Below are positions 26,183-36,000 of a stretch of DNA of 64,000 nt, one piece after another. A model generated the notes under the pieces. It was not told where the DNA came from and did no database searches. It saw nothing but the letters and a program-made list of their open reading frames with translations. Made by a program: the position numbers and the translations under genes. This stretch comes from DAHUYF01 sp963789275 (GTDB taxonomy: Bacteria; Pseudomonadota; Alphaproteobacteria; ATCC43930; CGMCC-115725): the NCBI GenBank assembly GCA_963789275.1, contig CAWBKF010000013.1:1-64000 (forward strand), in the 5' to 3' direction. Positions within the stretch are counted from its first letter, which is position 1, and each line of letters opens with the position of its first letter.

Positions 26183-29100
26183 TTATTCCATGCATTGTTC
26201 ATACGCAATTTGTGCTGCAGCAAAACATCTAAACATTTTTCTGCCGCTAAGAGAGGCGCATGTCCTAAGAATATCATTTTTTAGCGCCTGGCAATTGGCC
26301 GCCCTGCTAGAAGCAACAGGGCACATTTTAGGCTGACTAGGTGGTGAATTCGGAATAGGGGTTTGCTGAAGTGCTGCAAAATTTTGATTCATTGCGTAAG
26401 CATCCGATCCCAAAGGATCAACGTTCATGAGCGGATTTCCTTCACCATACGCGTACGTGTTCATCCCTCCCCCCAACCCAATCGGATCGCTCTCCACATA
26501 CCGCCCGACGCTGGGATCGTAGTCGCGGAAGTAGTTGTAGCTGAGCCCCGTCTCCGCATCCGCATACTGGCCCGGGAACCGCAGATTCTCAGTCACCCCC
26601 GCGCTCAGCTGCACCACTGCGCCGAAGGGCGCAAGCGCCATGTCCCACACGACATTCTGCCCGCCATCGGTGATCCGCTGCGGCGTGCCGAGATGGTCGG
26701 GGTGCACGTAATAGAGCGCGCCTGCCGTGACATAGCCCACCGGCATGTCATCGAGCCAGAGATGCTCGCGCATGACATTGCCGAGATTGTCGCTCTCGGC
26801 GATGAGGTGGCCGGCGCGGTCGTAATGGAACTGCGTCACGCCGGCAGCCGTGCTCTTGGCCACGCGCTCGCCGAGGAAATTCTGCTGATACTGCGCAAGC
26901 CCGATGCCCTGGCTCGCCACCTGCGCCAGCCGGTTCTGCTGGTTGTAGGAAAAGCTCAGCACCGTGCCGCTGCCATTGTCGTTGCTGGCGAGCGCGCCGG
27001 CGGCGGTGTAGCTCATCTGCCGCGTCGCCCCGCCATTCGCCACCGACAGCAATTGATTGCTGGCCCCGGCATAGCCATCGGCCTCGGCGAGGTTGCTGTT
27101 GCCGCCGGTCTGCGACAGCCGGTTGCCGACGGCGTCATAACTATAAGCGAGCGTGCCGTAGACGCCGCTCGCTTGGGTGAGGCGCCTCAGCGCGTCGTAT
27201 TGGAAACCCTGGCTGCGCGCCGGCGTCACCGCATCGGATATCGCGGTGATGTCGCCGTCGGCATCGACGCCATAGGCGAGGCTCTGCACCACGCTGGAGC
27301 CGCTCACCTCGCGCGCGCTCGGCTGGTAATCCTGGTCATAGGCGATGGCAAGCGCGAGCCCGTTGCCATAGGTGAGCCCGGTCAGCGCGCCGAAGGGCAG
27401 ATATGTCGCGCCCGACACCACTGGCAGCGGCAGCGCCGCGGCATTGGCTTGGGTGGTTATGCCGGCGATGCGGCCCATGGCGTCGCGGCTGTAGCTGACG
27501 ATGCGGCCCGAGGGATAGGTGATCTGGATCACATGGTTGGCGAGGTCGTAGGCGTAAAATGTAGTGTAGGTCATGCTGCCGATGAGCCGCGTCTCCTGCA
27601 CGACATTGCCGAAGGCGTCGTAGACATAAGACGTGCTGCCGCTTTGATCGGTGACGCCGGTGAGCCGGCCGATGCCGTAGCCGCCGCCGGGCTGGTCATA
27701 GGCATACGCGATGTTTTCCGCGGCATCGTTGGGATAGGTCCTGGCGGTGACGCGGTTCAGCGCGTCATAACTCAGCTGCACGACATTGCCGGCGGCGTCC
27801 GTCTGCTGCGTGCAGTTGCCGGCGGCGTCCACCTGATAGACCGTGACGCCGCTATCGGGGCTCGATTGCTGGATCAGATTGTCGAGCCCGTCATAGACAT
27901 AGCTGGTGACGAGGCTGCGCGGGTCGGTCACCGCGATCGGATTGTCGTGCGCGTCATAGCCATAGCCCGTTCTGCTCGAGAGCGGCGCATTAACGGCGAT
28001 GAGGCGGTTCAGCGCGTCGAAGGAGCGGCTGGTCGCGTTCGCCAGCGGGTCGGTGATCCGCGGTCAGATTGGCGTTGTTGTCATAGGCATAGCCTGTGGT
28101 CTGGCCGGCGGCGCCGATGCTTTGCAGCAGGCGCCCGAGATCGTCGAAGACCTGCGACTGTGATTTGGCGATGGCGCCGCCGCTGGCGGCGATCTGCGTC
28201 TGCGTGCGATCGCCCATGGCGTCGAGCGTGTAGGAGATCGTCTCGCCGGCGGCGTCGCTTACCTGGGTCAGCCGATGCGCCGCGTCATAGGTGTAGGCGA
28301 GGAACGAGCCGTCGGGCCGGGTGATCTGCGTGATCTCGCCGATGGCGTCATAGGCGATGGTCGTGGTCGCTGTGCCGCCGGACCCTGCGACCGCCATGCT
28401 GGTGAGCCAGCCTTGCGGCGCGTAGGTGAGCGTGGTGGTGACGCCATTGGCATCGACGGCGGTGAGCGGCCGGCCGGCGCCGTCATGGCTGGTCACCTGG
28501 GTCACCTGGCCGATCGCGTTGGTCACAGAGACGAGCGTGCCCGAGGCGTCATAGCCATAGCTCGTGGTGTGGCCGTTGGGGTCGGTTGCGGTCAGGCGTT
28601 GGCCGGTGGCGCTGTAGCTATAGCTCCAGCTGCGCGTGTTGCCGCTGGTGCTGTAGGGCGTCGTCGCTATCGTCGTGTCGGTCGCGGTCTTGGAGAGGAG
28701 ATTGCCGTTGGCGTCATAGGTGAAGCTGGTGGTGCGGCCGGGCTCGACGATCTGCGTCGGCAGTCGAAAATTGGCGGCCCAGGTATAGCTGACGGTGCGC
28801 GCTTGCGGCGTGCCCACGGCATAGGTGATGCTCAGTGCCTCGCCGCGGCTGTTGTTCGTCCAGCTCGTCACGACGTTGTTCCAATCGGTCGTGCCGTTGA
28901 GGAAGCCGGTGGCGTCGTAGCTGTAGAGATATGAGGCCGCCGGGGTCGAGCCGTCGGCGATGCGGTCGATCTCGCTGACCACGCGCGCCTGTTGGATGGT
29001 CGAGAACTTATAGATCTGCTGCTCGTTGAGCGCGTTGGTAACGGTGCGGCTGTTGGTGGTGTCGTTGTAGGCGACGGTAGTACTGTCGGCACCGCCGGCA

Positions 29101-30205
29101 TGCTGGCTCGTCACCGGCCTGCCATATTGCTCGTAGGTGAAGGTCGCGTATTGATTGCCGTCATCGTCGACGATGCCGGTGAGCGCCATCGGGAAACTGC
29201 TGTTCTGGTAAAGGTAGTTCTGCGGCGGCGAGGTCTGGGAGACACCGGGCTTGACGACGCGGACGAGAAGATTGCCGCTGCCATTTGGCGGCGTCTGGTA
29301 GAGGTAGCTGTAGACCCCGCCATCAGGCGCAGTCATCGTCTGCACCACGCCATTCTGAAAGGTGAATTGCAGCGCGCGGCCATAGGAATCAGTGACCGAG
29401 GTGAGCTGGTTGCTGGTGTTGTACTGCAGCGTCTGCGTATAGCCGCCGCGATATCTGATCGACGACAGGACGGCGACGAAATTCGTGGTCTGGCTATAGG
29501 TCCAGACGGTGTCGTCGCTGTCGGTCAGCGTCCAGGTCGGCGCCGTATGGGTGAGCGTGAGATCGATGTTATGGGTATAGACGTACCAGCCGAGCGTGCT
29601 GTTGTAGTCCATCTCCACCACTTGGCCGTCGGGCCGGTAGATGTAGACCCATCCCGGCGAATCCGAGGTGTCGATGTAGCTGTCGAAGGTCGTTCGCCAG
29701 GCATAGCCCAGCATCGTCGTCTGCTGCGCCGGAAACCCGCTGTTGTAGTAGCGGGTGAAGGCAAGCTTGTCGGGGGTCGCCGTCTCGAAATCGGTGACCT
29801 GCTCGAATTTGTTGCCGCCCGCGACCGATATCGGGTTGCCGCAGAGCGGACAGTAATGTCCGAGCTCCTTTTGCACCGGGCCGGCATTGGCCGGCCGGCA
29901 ACCGCTCGGCTGGTAGATGTCGTTGACCGGCGTCGGGTCGTTGCAGGTCGGATAGATGTTGCCAAGATGATAGATCGGGCTCGGTGAAAACACAGTCACC
30001 ACCGCCGGCGTAATTGTAGTACCAGGAGACCACCGGTCCGCCCCACCATACCCAGGAATTGCACGCCGCCTGCGATGGTGGGAAAGCCGTTCGGAAGAGG
30101 GGCTTGCCAGCCGCCCCAGCCCGCCTGGACCGGCCGGACCTGGACGGGGATCAGCGACACGCATAGCAGCGCGAGAAAGACGAATCGGCGGGTGCGACAG
30201 CCCAT
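26183..30205 (-). CDS. RHS/YD-repeat secreted protein with variable C-terminal tip (frameshifted)
   Basis: About 1,335 residues once joined. The N terminus MGCRTRRFVFLALLCVSLIP is a signal peptide (ATG at 30205; a TTG at 30214 is possible). Then come CPLCGNPISVAGGNKFEQ (DUF6531-type start), many YD repeats of the form YDAxGNxxxxT, and the core-associated RFPGQYADAETGLSYNYFRDYDPSVGRY...DPIGLGGG. After DPLG (26407) a 74-residue tip follows with five cysteines spaced about 10-11 apart. The frame breaks at about 28058 and probably twice between 29970 and 30080. All three fit +1 insertions. Confidence 0.82.
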
Positions 30206-30226
30206 CTCCGGCAAATCCTTTCCGTC

Positions 30227-30245
30227 ACCCTGATATCGTCAGGGT
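30227..30245 (-). promoter_or_regulatory. Hairpin in the RHS 5' leader
   Basis: A perfect inverted repeat ACCCTGA-TATCG-TCAGGGT lies 22 bases before the RHS ATG, starting at about the predicted transcript 5' end. It could be an operator or a 5' RNA stem-loop affecting translation. Confidence 0.4.
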
Positions 30246-30255
30246 TCATTATTCA

Positions 30256-30283
30256 ATGATACTTCCAATAAGGGCAATTTCAA
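30256..30283 (-). promoter_or_regulatory. Sigma-70-like promoter of the RHS gene
   Basis: On the minus strand TTGAAA (30278-30283) and TATCAT (30256-30261) are each one base from consensus and separated by 16 bases. The predicted start is near 30249, about 45 bases before the RHS ATG. The region is AT-rich in a GC-rich genome. Confidence 0.5.
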
Positions 30284-30349
30284 TTGATTTCGTCGCGCCG
30301 CGATCGCGGCTAGGTTGATGGACGTCGACGACGGAGGAGCGTGGCGCCG

Positions 30350-30739
30350 CTAAGCTGCCGGCTTGCGCTGCAGCGCCGCGGCCGCGAGCGCGAGCCAGCC
30401 GGCGATGAACAGCGTGCCGCCGATCGGCGTGAGCCGCGCCACCGCCGGCGGCGCGCCGGCGGCCAGGAGATAAAGACTGCCGGGGAACAGCAGCAGCGCC
30501 GCGGCAAAGCACCAGCCGGACACAGCAAGCCAGCGCCGCGCCGCGCCGGGACGCGCGGCGCCGGCGAGCATCGCCACCGCCAACAGCGCCACCGCATGAA
30601 TGAGGCCGTAGCGACCGCCGGTTGCGGCAAGCTCGAGGCGGTAGGGATCACCGGCCAGGAGATGGCGCGACGCCGCCTCGGCCGCGACCGCCGCCGCGCC
30701 GCTCAGCCCCGCGAGCGCGAGCCACAGCCGCTCCCTCAT
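30350..30739 (-). CDS. DUF423 family membrane protein (YgdD-like)
   Basis: The 129-residue protein has four hydrophobic helices, the family length and topology. It shows LAGLSGAAAVAAEAASRHLLAGDP, RYGLIHAVALLAVAML, the GWCFAAALLLFPGSLYLLA helix and LTPIGGTLFIAGWLAL, all typical of DUF423. It is an inner-membrane protein of unknown function. It is divergent from the MarR-type regulator with about 100 bases between. Confidence 0.88.
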   Translation of the reverse strand: MRERLWLALAGLSGAAAVAAEAASRHLLAGDPYRLELAATGGRYGLIHAVALLAVAMLAGAARPGAARRWLAVSGWCFAAALLLFPGSLYLLAAGAPPAVARLTPIGGTLFIAGWLALAAAALQRKPAA

Positions 30740-30842
30740 GGCATCCGCCCGCCCCAGCGAGAGGGGACGGCGCGACCCATTTTCACTAGTTTACGTTGCG
30801 TCTGTTGAGCTAGAGTCTGTGTTTGCGACATTCGAGGATGAC

Positions 30843-31334
30843 GTGACGTCTCGTCGGGAACAGCAGGAGCGCGAGGAGAGTTTGATCGAACTCGTCGCCC
30901 GCGCCAACCACCTGCTGGCGGAGAGCTTCCAGGGGCAGGTCAAGTCGCACGGCATCTCTAACGCCGAATGGCGCGTGCTGGCGGCGCTGATGGAGCATGA
31001 CGGCGTGCCGATGACCGAGCTCGCCGAGCTGGTGCTGTTCAAACAGCCGACGCTCACCAAGGCGATCGACCGGATGGAGCGCGCCGAGCTGGTGCAGCGG
31101 CGCACGCCCGACGAGGACCGCCGCCGCACGCTGGTGCATCTGACCGAGCGCGGCCGGCGCACGGCCGCGCCGCTGGCGGCACGCGCGCGCCAGTACGCGA
31201 TCGCCGTCAGCCGCGCCGTCGGCGACAAGGAGAGCCGCGAGCTGCGCTCGGCGCTGCTCGAGCTCATCGAGCGCGTGCAGCAGCTGCCGCGCGAGCAGCG
31301 CCCCGGGCGGGGCGGACGCATCCTCGGCGATTAA
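30843..31334 (+). CDS. MarR family transcriptional regulator
   Basis: The 163-residue winged-helix protein has recognition-helix region GVPMTELAELVLFKQPTLTKAIDRMERAELVQRR followed by the wing TPDEDRRRTLVHLTERG, the MarR signature. The frame is open to 30738. I choose the GTG at 30843, with GAGG 5 bases upstream, because the upstream residues show no family similarity. MarR proteins repress neighbouring genes and respond to phenolic or other small ligands. The divergent DUF423 gene is the nearest candidate target. Confidence 0.88.
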   Translation: MTSRREQQEREESLIELVARANHLLAESFQGQVKSHGISNAEWRVLAALMEHDGVPMTELAELVLFKQPTLTKAIDRMERAELVQRRTPDEDRRRTLVHLTERGRRTAAPLAARARQYAIAVSRAVGDKESRELRSALLELIERVQQLPREQRPGRGGRILGD

Positions 31335-31417
31335 TCCCCGATCACGCGCGGCGGAGGCTGGCAGCAGGCGCGGCGCGGCGGTATAAGACGCGCCGACCGG
31401 AAGGATGTGCAGCAGCC

Positions 31418-31903
31418 ATGCCGAGTTTCGATATCGTCTCCCGGCTCGATCTCGCCGAGGTCGACAACGCGCTGGCCGGCATCGCGCGCGAGGTCGGCAC
31501 GCGCTACGACTTCAAGGACAGCAAATCCTCGGTCACGCGCCAGGAGCTGGTGCTCACCATCCTCGCCGATGACGATCTGAAGCTGAAGCAGCTGCACGAG
31601 CTGCTCAAGGTGCATCTGACGCGGCGCAAGGTCGATGCCGGGGCGCTCGACTTCAAGCCCGCGGAGAAGGCCTCGGGCAACATGCTGCGCCAGACGGTGA
31701 CGCTGCGCCAGGGCATCGACCGCGAGTTGGCCAAGCGCCTGGTGCGCGAGATCAAGGACAGCAACCTCAAGGTCCAGGCCTCGATCCAGGGCGAGGAGCT
31801 GCGCGTCAGCGGCAAGAAGCGCGACGATCTCCAGGTGGCGATCACCTTGATCCGCGGCCTCAAGATCGAGCAGCCGCTGCAATTCGTCAATTTCCGCGAA
31901 TAG
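31418..31903 (+). CDS. YajQ family nucleotide-binding protein
   Basis: The 161-residue protein is full length for the family and collinear with it: MPSFDIVSRLDLAEVDNALA, then TRYDFKDSKSSV, RRKVDAGALDFKPAEKASGNMLRQTVTL, and IKDSNLKVQASIQGEELRVSGKKRDDLQ. Members have two RNA-binding-like domains; some bind cyclic di-GMP and act in regulation. It starts 83 bases after the MarR gene. Confidence 0.95.
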   Translation: MPSFDIVSRLDLAEVDNALAGIAREVGTRYDFKDSKSSVTRQELVLTILADDDLKLKQLHELLKVHLTRRKVDAGALDFKPAEKASGNMLRQTVTLRQGIDRELAKRLVREIKDSNLKVQASIQGEELRVSGKKRDDLQVAITLIRGLKIEQPLQFVNFRE

Positions 31904-32005
31904 GCGGCGCGGCGGCGGATAGGTGGTTTTCCTGAGCGCGGCTGTGATCGAGATCACGGCGTGGAACGCCGGCGATCCCCATTCTCCTGGGCAAGGAGAG
32001 CCGCC

Positions 32006-32227
32006 ATGCCGATGATCTGGACCGCCGGAAACCTCGCCTTCCTCGTCTGCGTCGGCGCCGCCATCGTCGCCCTCGTCGCCAGCGAGATCATCGAGGCCAG
32101 GCGACCGCGCGGCCAATCGCGCGCCCGCCCGGAGACTCCAGCCGCCGAGCCCGAATCCTCTCCGTTCCGGAGCTGGCGGATCGGCCGCCTGCCGGCGGCG
32201 GCGCTGCGGCGGATCGGGATGGACTGA
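32006..32227 (+). CDS. Small single-pass membrane protein, hypothetical
   Basis: A 73-residue protein MPMIWTAGNLAFLVCVGAAIVALVASEIIEARRPRG with one membrane helix (about residues 6-29) and a basic, proline-rich cytoplasmic tail. The ATG at 32006 has a clear AAGGAGAG ribosome site, which decides it against the earlier frame opening at 31961. Function unknown. Confidence 0.55.
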   Translation: MPMIWTAGNLAFLVCVGAAIVALVASEIIEARRPRGQSRARPETPAAEPESSPFRSWRIGRLPAAALRRIGMD

Positions 32228-32257
32228 CGGCGGCGCGCCTGGTGCTACTCTCCCGCC

Positions 32258-32515
32258 ATGGCGGCGGCAGCGAAGCTCCTCACCATCGAGTTCCTGAAAT
32301 GGGTGGCGGCCCGCCCGCGGAGCTATGCCGAGGTGCGGGAGGGCTGGCGCAGCACCTGCCCGCTCACCTGCGCCTGGGAAGACGCGATCAGCGACGAGCT
32401 GGTCGAGTTCGAGGAGGGCCCGCCGCCGGCCCGCCTGGTGCTGTCGGCGAGCGGCCGCGCCGCGCTCGGCGACGCGCTCCCCCTTCCCCTTGATCGCCCG
32501 CGCGCGAGCGGTTAG
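32258..32515 (+). CDS. Conserved small hypothetical protein
   Basis: The 85-residue protein contains LTIEFLKWVAARPRSYAEVREGWRSTCPLTCAWEDAISDELVEFE. This looks like a small winged-helix-type domain known to me from other alphaproteobacteria as an unnamed family near tRNA-Glu. It sits 22 bases before the tRNA gene in the same direction. Function unknown. Confidence 0.55.
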   Translation: MAAAAKLLTIEFLKWVAARPRSYAEVREGWRSTCPLTCAWEDAISDELVEFEEGPPPARLVLSASGRAALGDALPLPLDRPRASG

Positions 32516-32536
32516 ATAGGGGCAGCGCCTCGCACC

Positions 32537-32612
32537 GTCCCCTTCGTCTAGAGGCCCAGGACACCGCCCTCTCACGGCGGTAACGGGGGTTCGAATCCCC
32601 CAGGGGACGCCA
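32537..32612 (+). tRNA. tRNA-Glu (anticodon CUC)
   Basis: A full cloverleaf is visible. The acceptor arms are GTCCCCT and AGGGGAC. The anticodon stem CCGCC/GGCGG encloses the loop CTCTCAC, giving anticodon CUC. The T arm is CGGGGGTTCGAATCCCCC and a 3' CCA is encoded (32610-32612). An integrase remnant begins immediately after, so its 3' end is a likely integration site. Confidence 0.95.
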
Positions 32613-32621
32613 AGCTGCCCC

Positions 32622-32924
32622 GAACACGGCAGAACGCCTCACCTGCGGACCATCATCGGCAAGACGGCGATCAAGAAGTCGCTCGGCTCGAAGGACGTGA
32701 GCGAGGCGAAGCGCCGTGCCCATTCGGTCGCTACTGGGGTGGAGGCCGAGTTCGAGAAGGCACGGAAGCTGCTTGGTGCCCCTTTCCGCTCTGAGTTGAG
32801 CGGCGCTGAGATTGACCGTTTGGCTGCGATGTACCTGCATCGGCGCCTCGAAGAAGATGACGTGGCGCGCATCCACGGCAGCAAACAGGACGATGACCTG
32901 TATAACGTTGGCGGCTCATCATGA
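32622..32924 (+). pseudogene. Remnant of tyrosine-type integrase, N-terminal part (DUF6538-like)
   Basis: In-frame translation from about 32622 reads LRTIIGKTAIKKSLGSKDVS, then EAKRRAHSVATGVEAEFEKARKLL, closely resembling the N-terminal DUF6538 region of many tyrosine recombinases (LRxIIGKxEIKRSLGTxDxxEAKRR). It then continues as ELSGAEIDRLAAMYLHRRLEEDD and stops at 32924. The catalytic domain with the R-H-R-Y residues is missing and there is no proper start. Its position a few bases after tRNA-Glu marks it as the scar of an element integrated there. A GTG at 32697 could start a 75-residue frame, but the reading continues upstream. Confidence 0.7.
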
Positions 32925-33046
32925 AGTCCAAGATATGCTCGGCATACCGAGCGCGGAGCGGGGGTCTTGCGTTACTCAACAAGCAGCCCACCCCACTCGC
33001 CGTGCCACTTCCCGAGCCACTGGCACTGCATCAGATGCTCACCCCT

Positions 33047-36000
33047 TCACTCCGCCTCATCCAGCAGCGCCTTCGCCGCCTTCAGGTCCGCCGTGTCGAA
33101 GCCTTCGGTGAACCAGCCGTAGATTGGCGCGAGCAGGTCGTGGGCCTGCCGCCGTTTGCCCTGATCGCGCCACAGTCGGGCCAGGCTCATCGCCGCCCGC
33201 AGTTCCCACGACTTTGCCCGTTGCTCCCTGGCAATGGCGAGGGCACGCTCGAACTGTGCCTGCGCTTTCGCCGCATTCGGCTCGGACGACATCAACGCGA
33301 TTTCGCCGGCCGTGCGATGGACCTCCGCTTCGCACCATGTCTCCTTGGTATTTTTCATCGCCGCCATCGCTTCGCCGATGCAGCGCCAAGCCTCCTCGAA
33401 TTGCCTAAGCTGCGCATGGGCACGTGCCGAGTGCAGCAAATAGAACGGCATCCAACGTGTCGCTCCCGTTGCCCGAAAGGCGCCAATCCCGCAGCTCAAC
33501 ATTTCGATCGCGTCCGAAGCCCTGCCGGTCAGGGCCAATACGCTACCTTGGTTTATTATTCCGTTTGCCTTCCACGACAAGGCACCTTTTTCTTCGGCCA
33601 GAGTGACAAGTTCTTGGGCGTGCGCGGCTGCGGCGGCGTAATTGCCGCAGAGGGTATATGGTATCGGGGCATGGCCTAAAGCGTACATCAACGTGGCGGC
33701 TTGACCCATCTCTCGCGCATTCTTGAGCGCGTCATCAGCGTCTCTGAGCGCGGCCTCGGGATAGCCAAGCAACCACAGAGCCAGGGACCGAAAGGATAAG
33801 ATTACCACCCCAACATCTTGGCCAAATCGCGTCGCCAGCGGACGATGCTCGGCAGGATCGTAAAGCGCGATCGCTTGATCCAAGTGCTCCCGGCCTTCCG
33901 CGATGTCCCCCGCAAGCAGTAAGGAAAGTCCCATGAGGCGATGCCCAATCATGAGTGGGGCTGTCGTCCTTTGCTTCTCCGCCAGCGCCTGGAACTGCGC
34001 CGCGAGATCGCGCACCGCATCGCCATTGAATGCCACAAGGTTCGCGACCCAGAAGGCGTATAGGACCGAGAACAGCAGCAACGGGTCTTCGGGAGGCTCT
34101 CCCAGCGCTTCAGCTTGCTCGATCAGCAAGCGTGCCTGCTCCGCAGCCGCCTTGGTTTCGGCGGCGGCATGCCCTTTGGTGTGCATCAAAGCGTTGGCAA
34201 GCGCGACCTGAAGTTCGATCTGCTGGCGGCGCAGGGATGCCGTGCCGGGCAAGGTTGCGATCTGGTCGAGGGCCCGGGTGAACTGAGCTGTGGCTTCGAC
34301 CAGCGCCGAGCGCGCCAGCGACCGCTGTCCTGCCTTGCCCCATAGGCCCGCCGCCTTCTCGATCAACCCAGCCTCAGTGCAGTGACGCGCCAGTATCTCG
34401 GGCTGGCTCTCGGCAATTTCCGCGAATTGGCTTTCGAGGGCTTCGGCGATACGGGCGTGAAGCGCGCGTCTCGGCTCGCGCAGGAGTGTGCCATAGGCCG
34501 CGTCCTGCACCAACGCATGCTTGAACAGGTATGTCGCATGGGGCGCCACCCCCTGCCGGAAAAGCAAACCGGCCTGGATGAGACGGCCGAGCGCCGAGCC
34601 TAGGTCGACTTCGCTCCAGCGCGCTACCGATGCGAGCAGAGCATGCGAGAACTCCCGACCTATCGTCGCCCCGATCTGCGCCACCTCCTTGGCGGGGCCG
34701 AGCCGGTCGAGCCGCGCCATCAGCGACGCGTGCAAACTTGCGGGGACCGCCATGGCCGGAGATGGAACCGCCGCAACCGTGCGCCGGGCCGCGCCCTCGC
34801 TCTCCGCCTCCAGCACCGCCCTCGTCATCTCCTCCACGAACAGCGGAATGCCGTCGGTGCGCTCGATGATGTCCTGCCTGATGCTCGGCGGCAGAAGCTT
34901 GTTGCCGACGACCCCGTCGATCATCGAGCCGACGTCGCGCCGGGTCAGCCGATTGATGGTGAGGGAGGTCACGTGAGGCTGTCCGATCCAGGGAGGCTCG
35001 AACTCCGGCCGGAAGGTCACGATCAGCAGCACGCGAAGGGTCGCGATCCGGTCCACCACCCGACCGAACACCTCCAGGCTCGTGGGGTCGGTCCAATGCG
35101 CATCCTCGAAGATCATCAGCACGGGATGAGAGCGTGTCAGCGCCTCGATCTGAGAAATGAGTGCTTCCAGCGTTCTTTGCCTACGCTGCTCCGGGATCAG
35201 ATCGAGCGCGGGATAGCGTCCGTCGTTCGGGAGCGACAGCATCTCGGCAAAGAGCGCGGCATCCTGGCGCGAGGTCGAGGTCTGCGCGAGCATCGCATCG
35301 AGCTTGTCGAGCTTCGCTTGCGGTGTGTCGTCGTGCGCCAGTCCGGCCGCGCGTTCCATCTGGCCGATGATCGGGTGGAACGCGCTGTCCACGCGCTGCG
35401 GGGAGCAGAAAGAGCGCAACCGCGTGTGCGGTCCGTCGGCGAGACGCCCCAGAAGCGCGGCCGTGAGCCGCGATTTCCCGATACCTGCCTCGCCGGAGAG
35501 CAGCACGACCTGGCCTTCACCCGTCGTTGCCCTTTGCCAGCGGCGATGAAGCGTCTCGCTCTCTTCGTCCCGGCCGACGAGGGCGGTCACGCCGGTCGCG
35601 TGCATCGCATCGAAGCGGCTCTCCATGGAACTCGGCCGAAGCGCAGCCCACGTGCGCACCTGCCTGCCGATGCCCTTGAGGTCTCTGGGACCCAAGTCCT
35701 CCAGCTCGAAGAGATTGCCGAGAAGTCTTCGCGTGCTATCGGCGATGACGACCGTATTCGGGTCGGCGATCCCCTGCAGGCGCGCCGCGAGATTGGGGGT
35801 GTCGCCGACCACCCCGCGCTCTTGGGCATCGCCCTCGCCGATGAGGTCGCCAACCACCACGAGCCCTGTGGCAATGCCGATCCGAACTTGGAGCGTGGCC
35901 TCGTGGCCGGTGCGGAGGCTCGGGACCGCTTCGATCAGCAACAAGGCGCCGCGCACTGCCCGCTCTGCGTCATCCTCGTGCGCCTGCGGGTAACCGAAGT

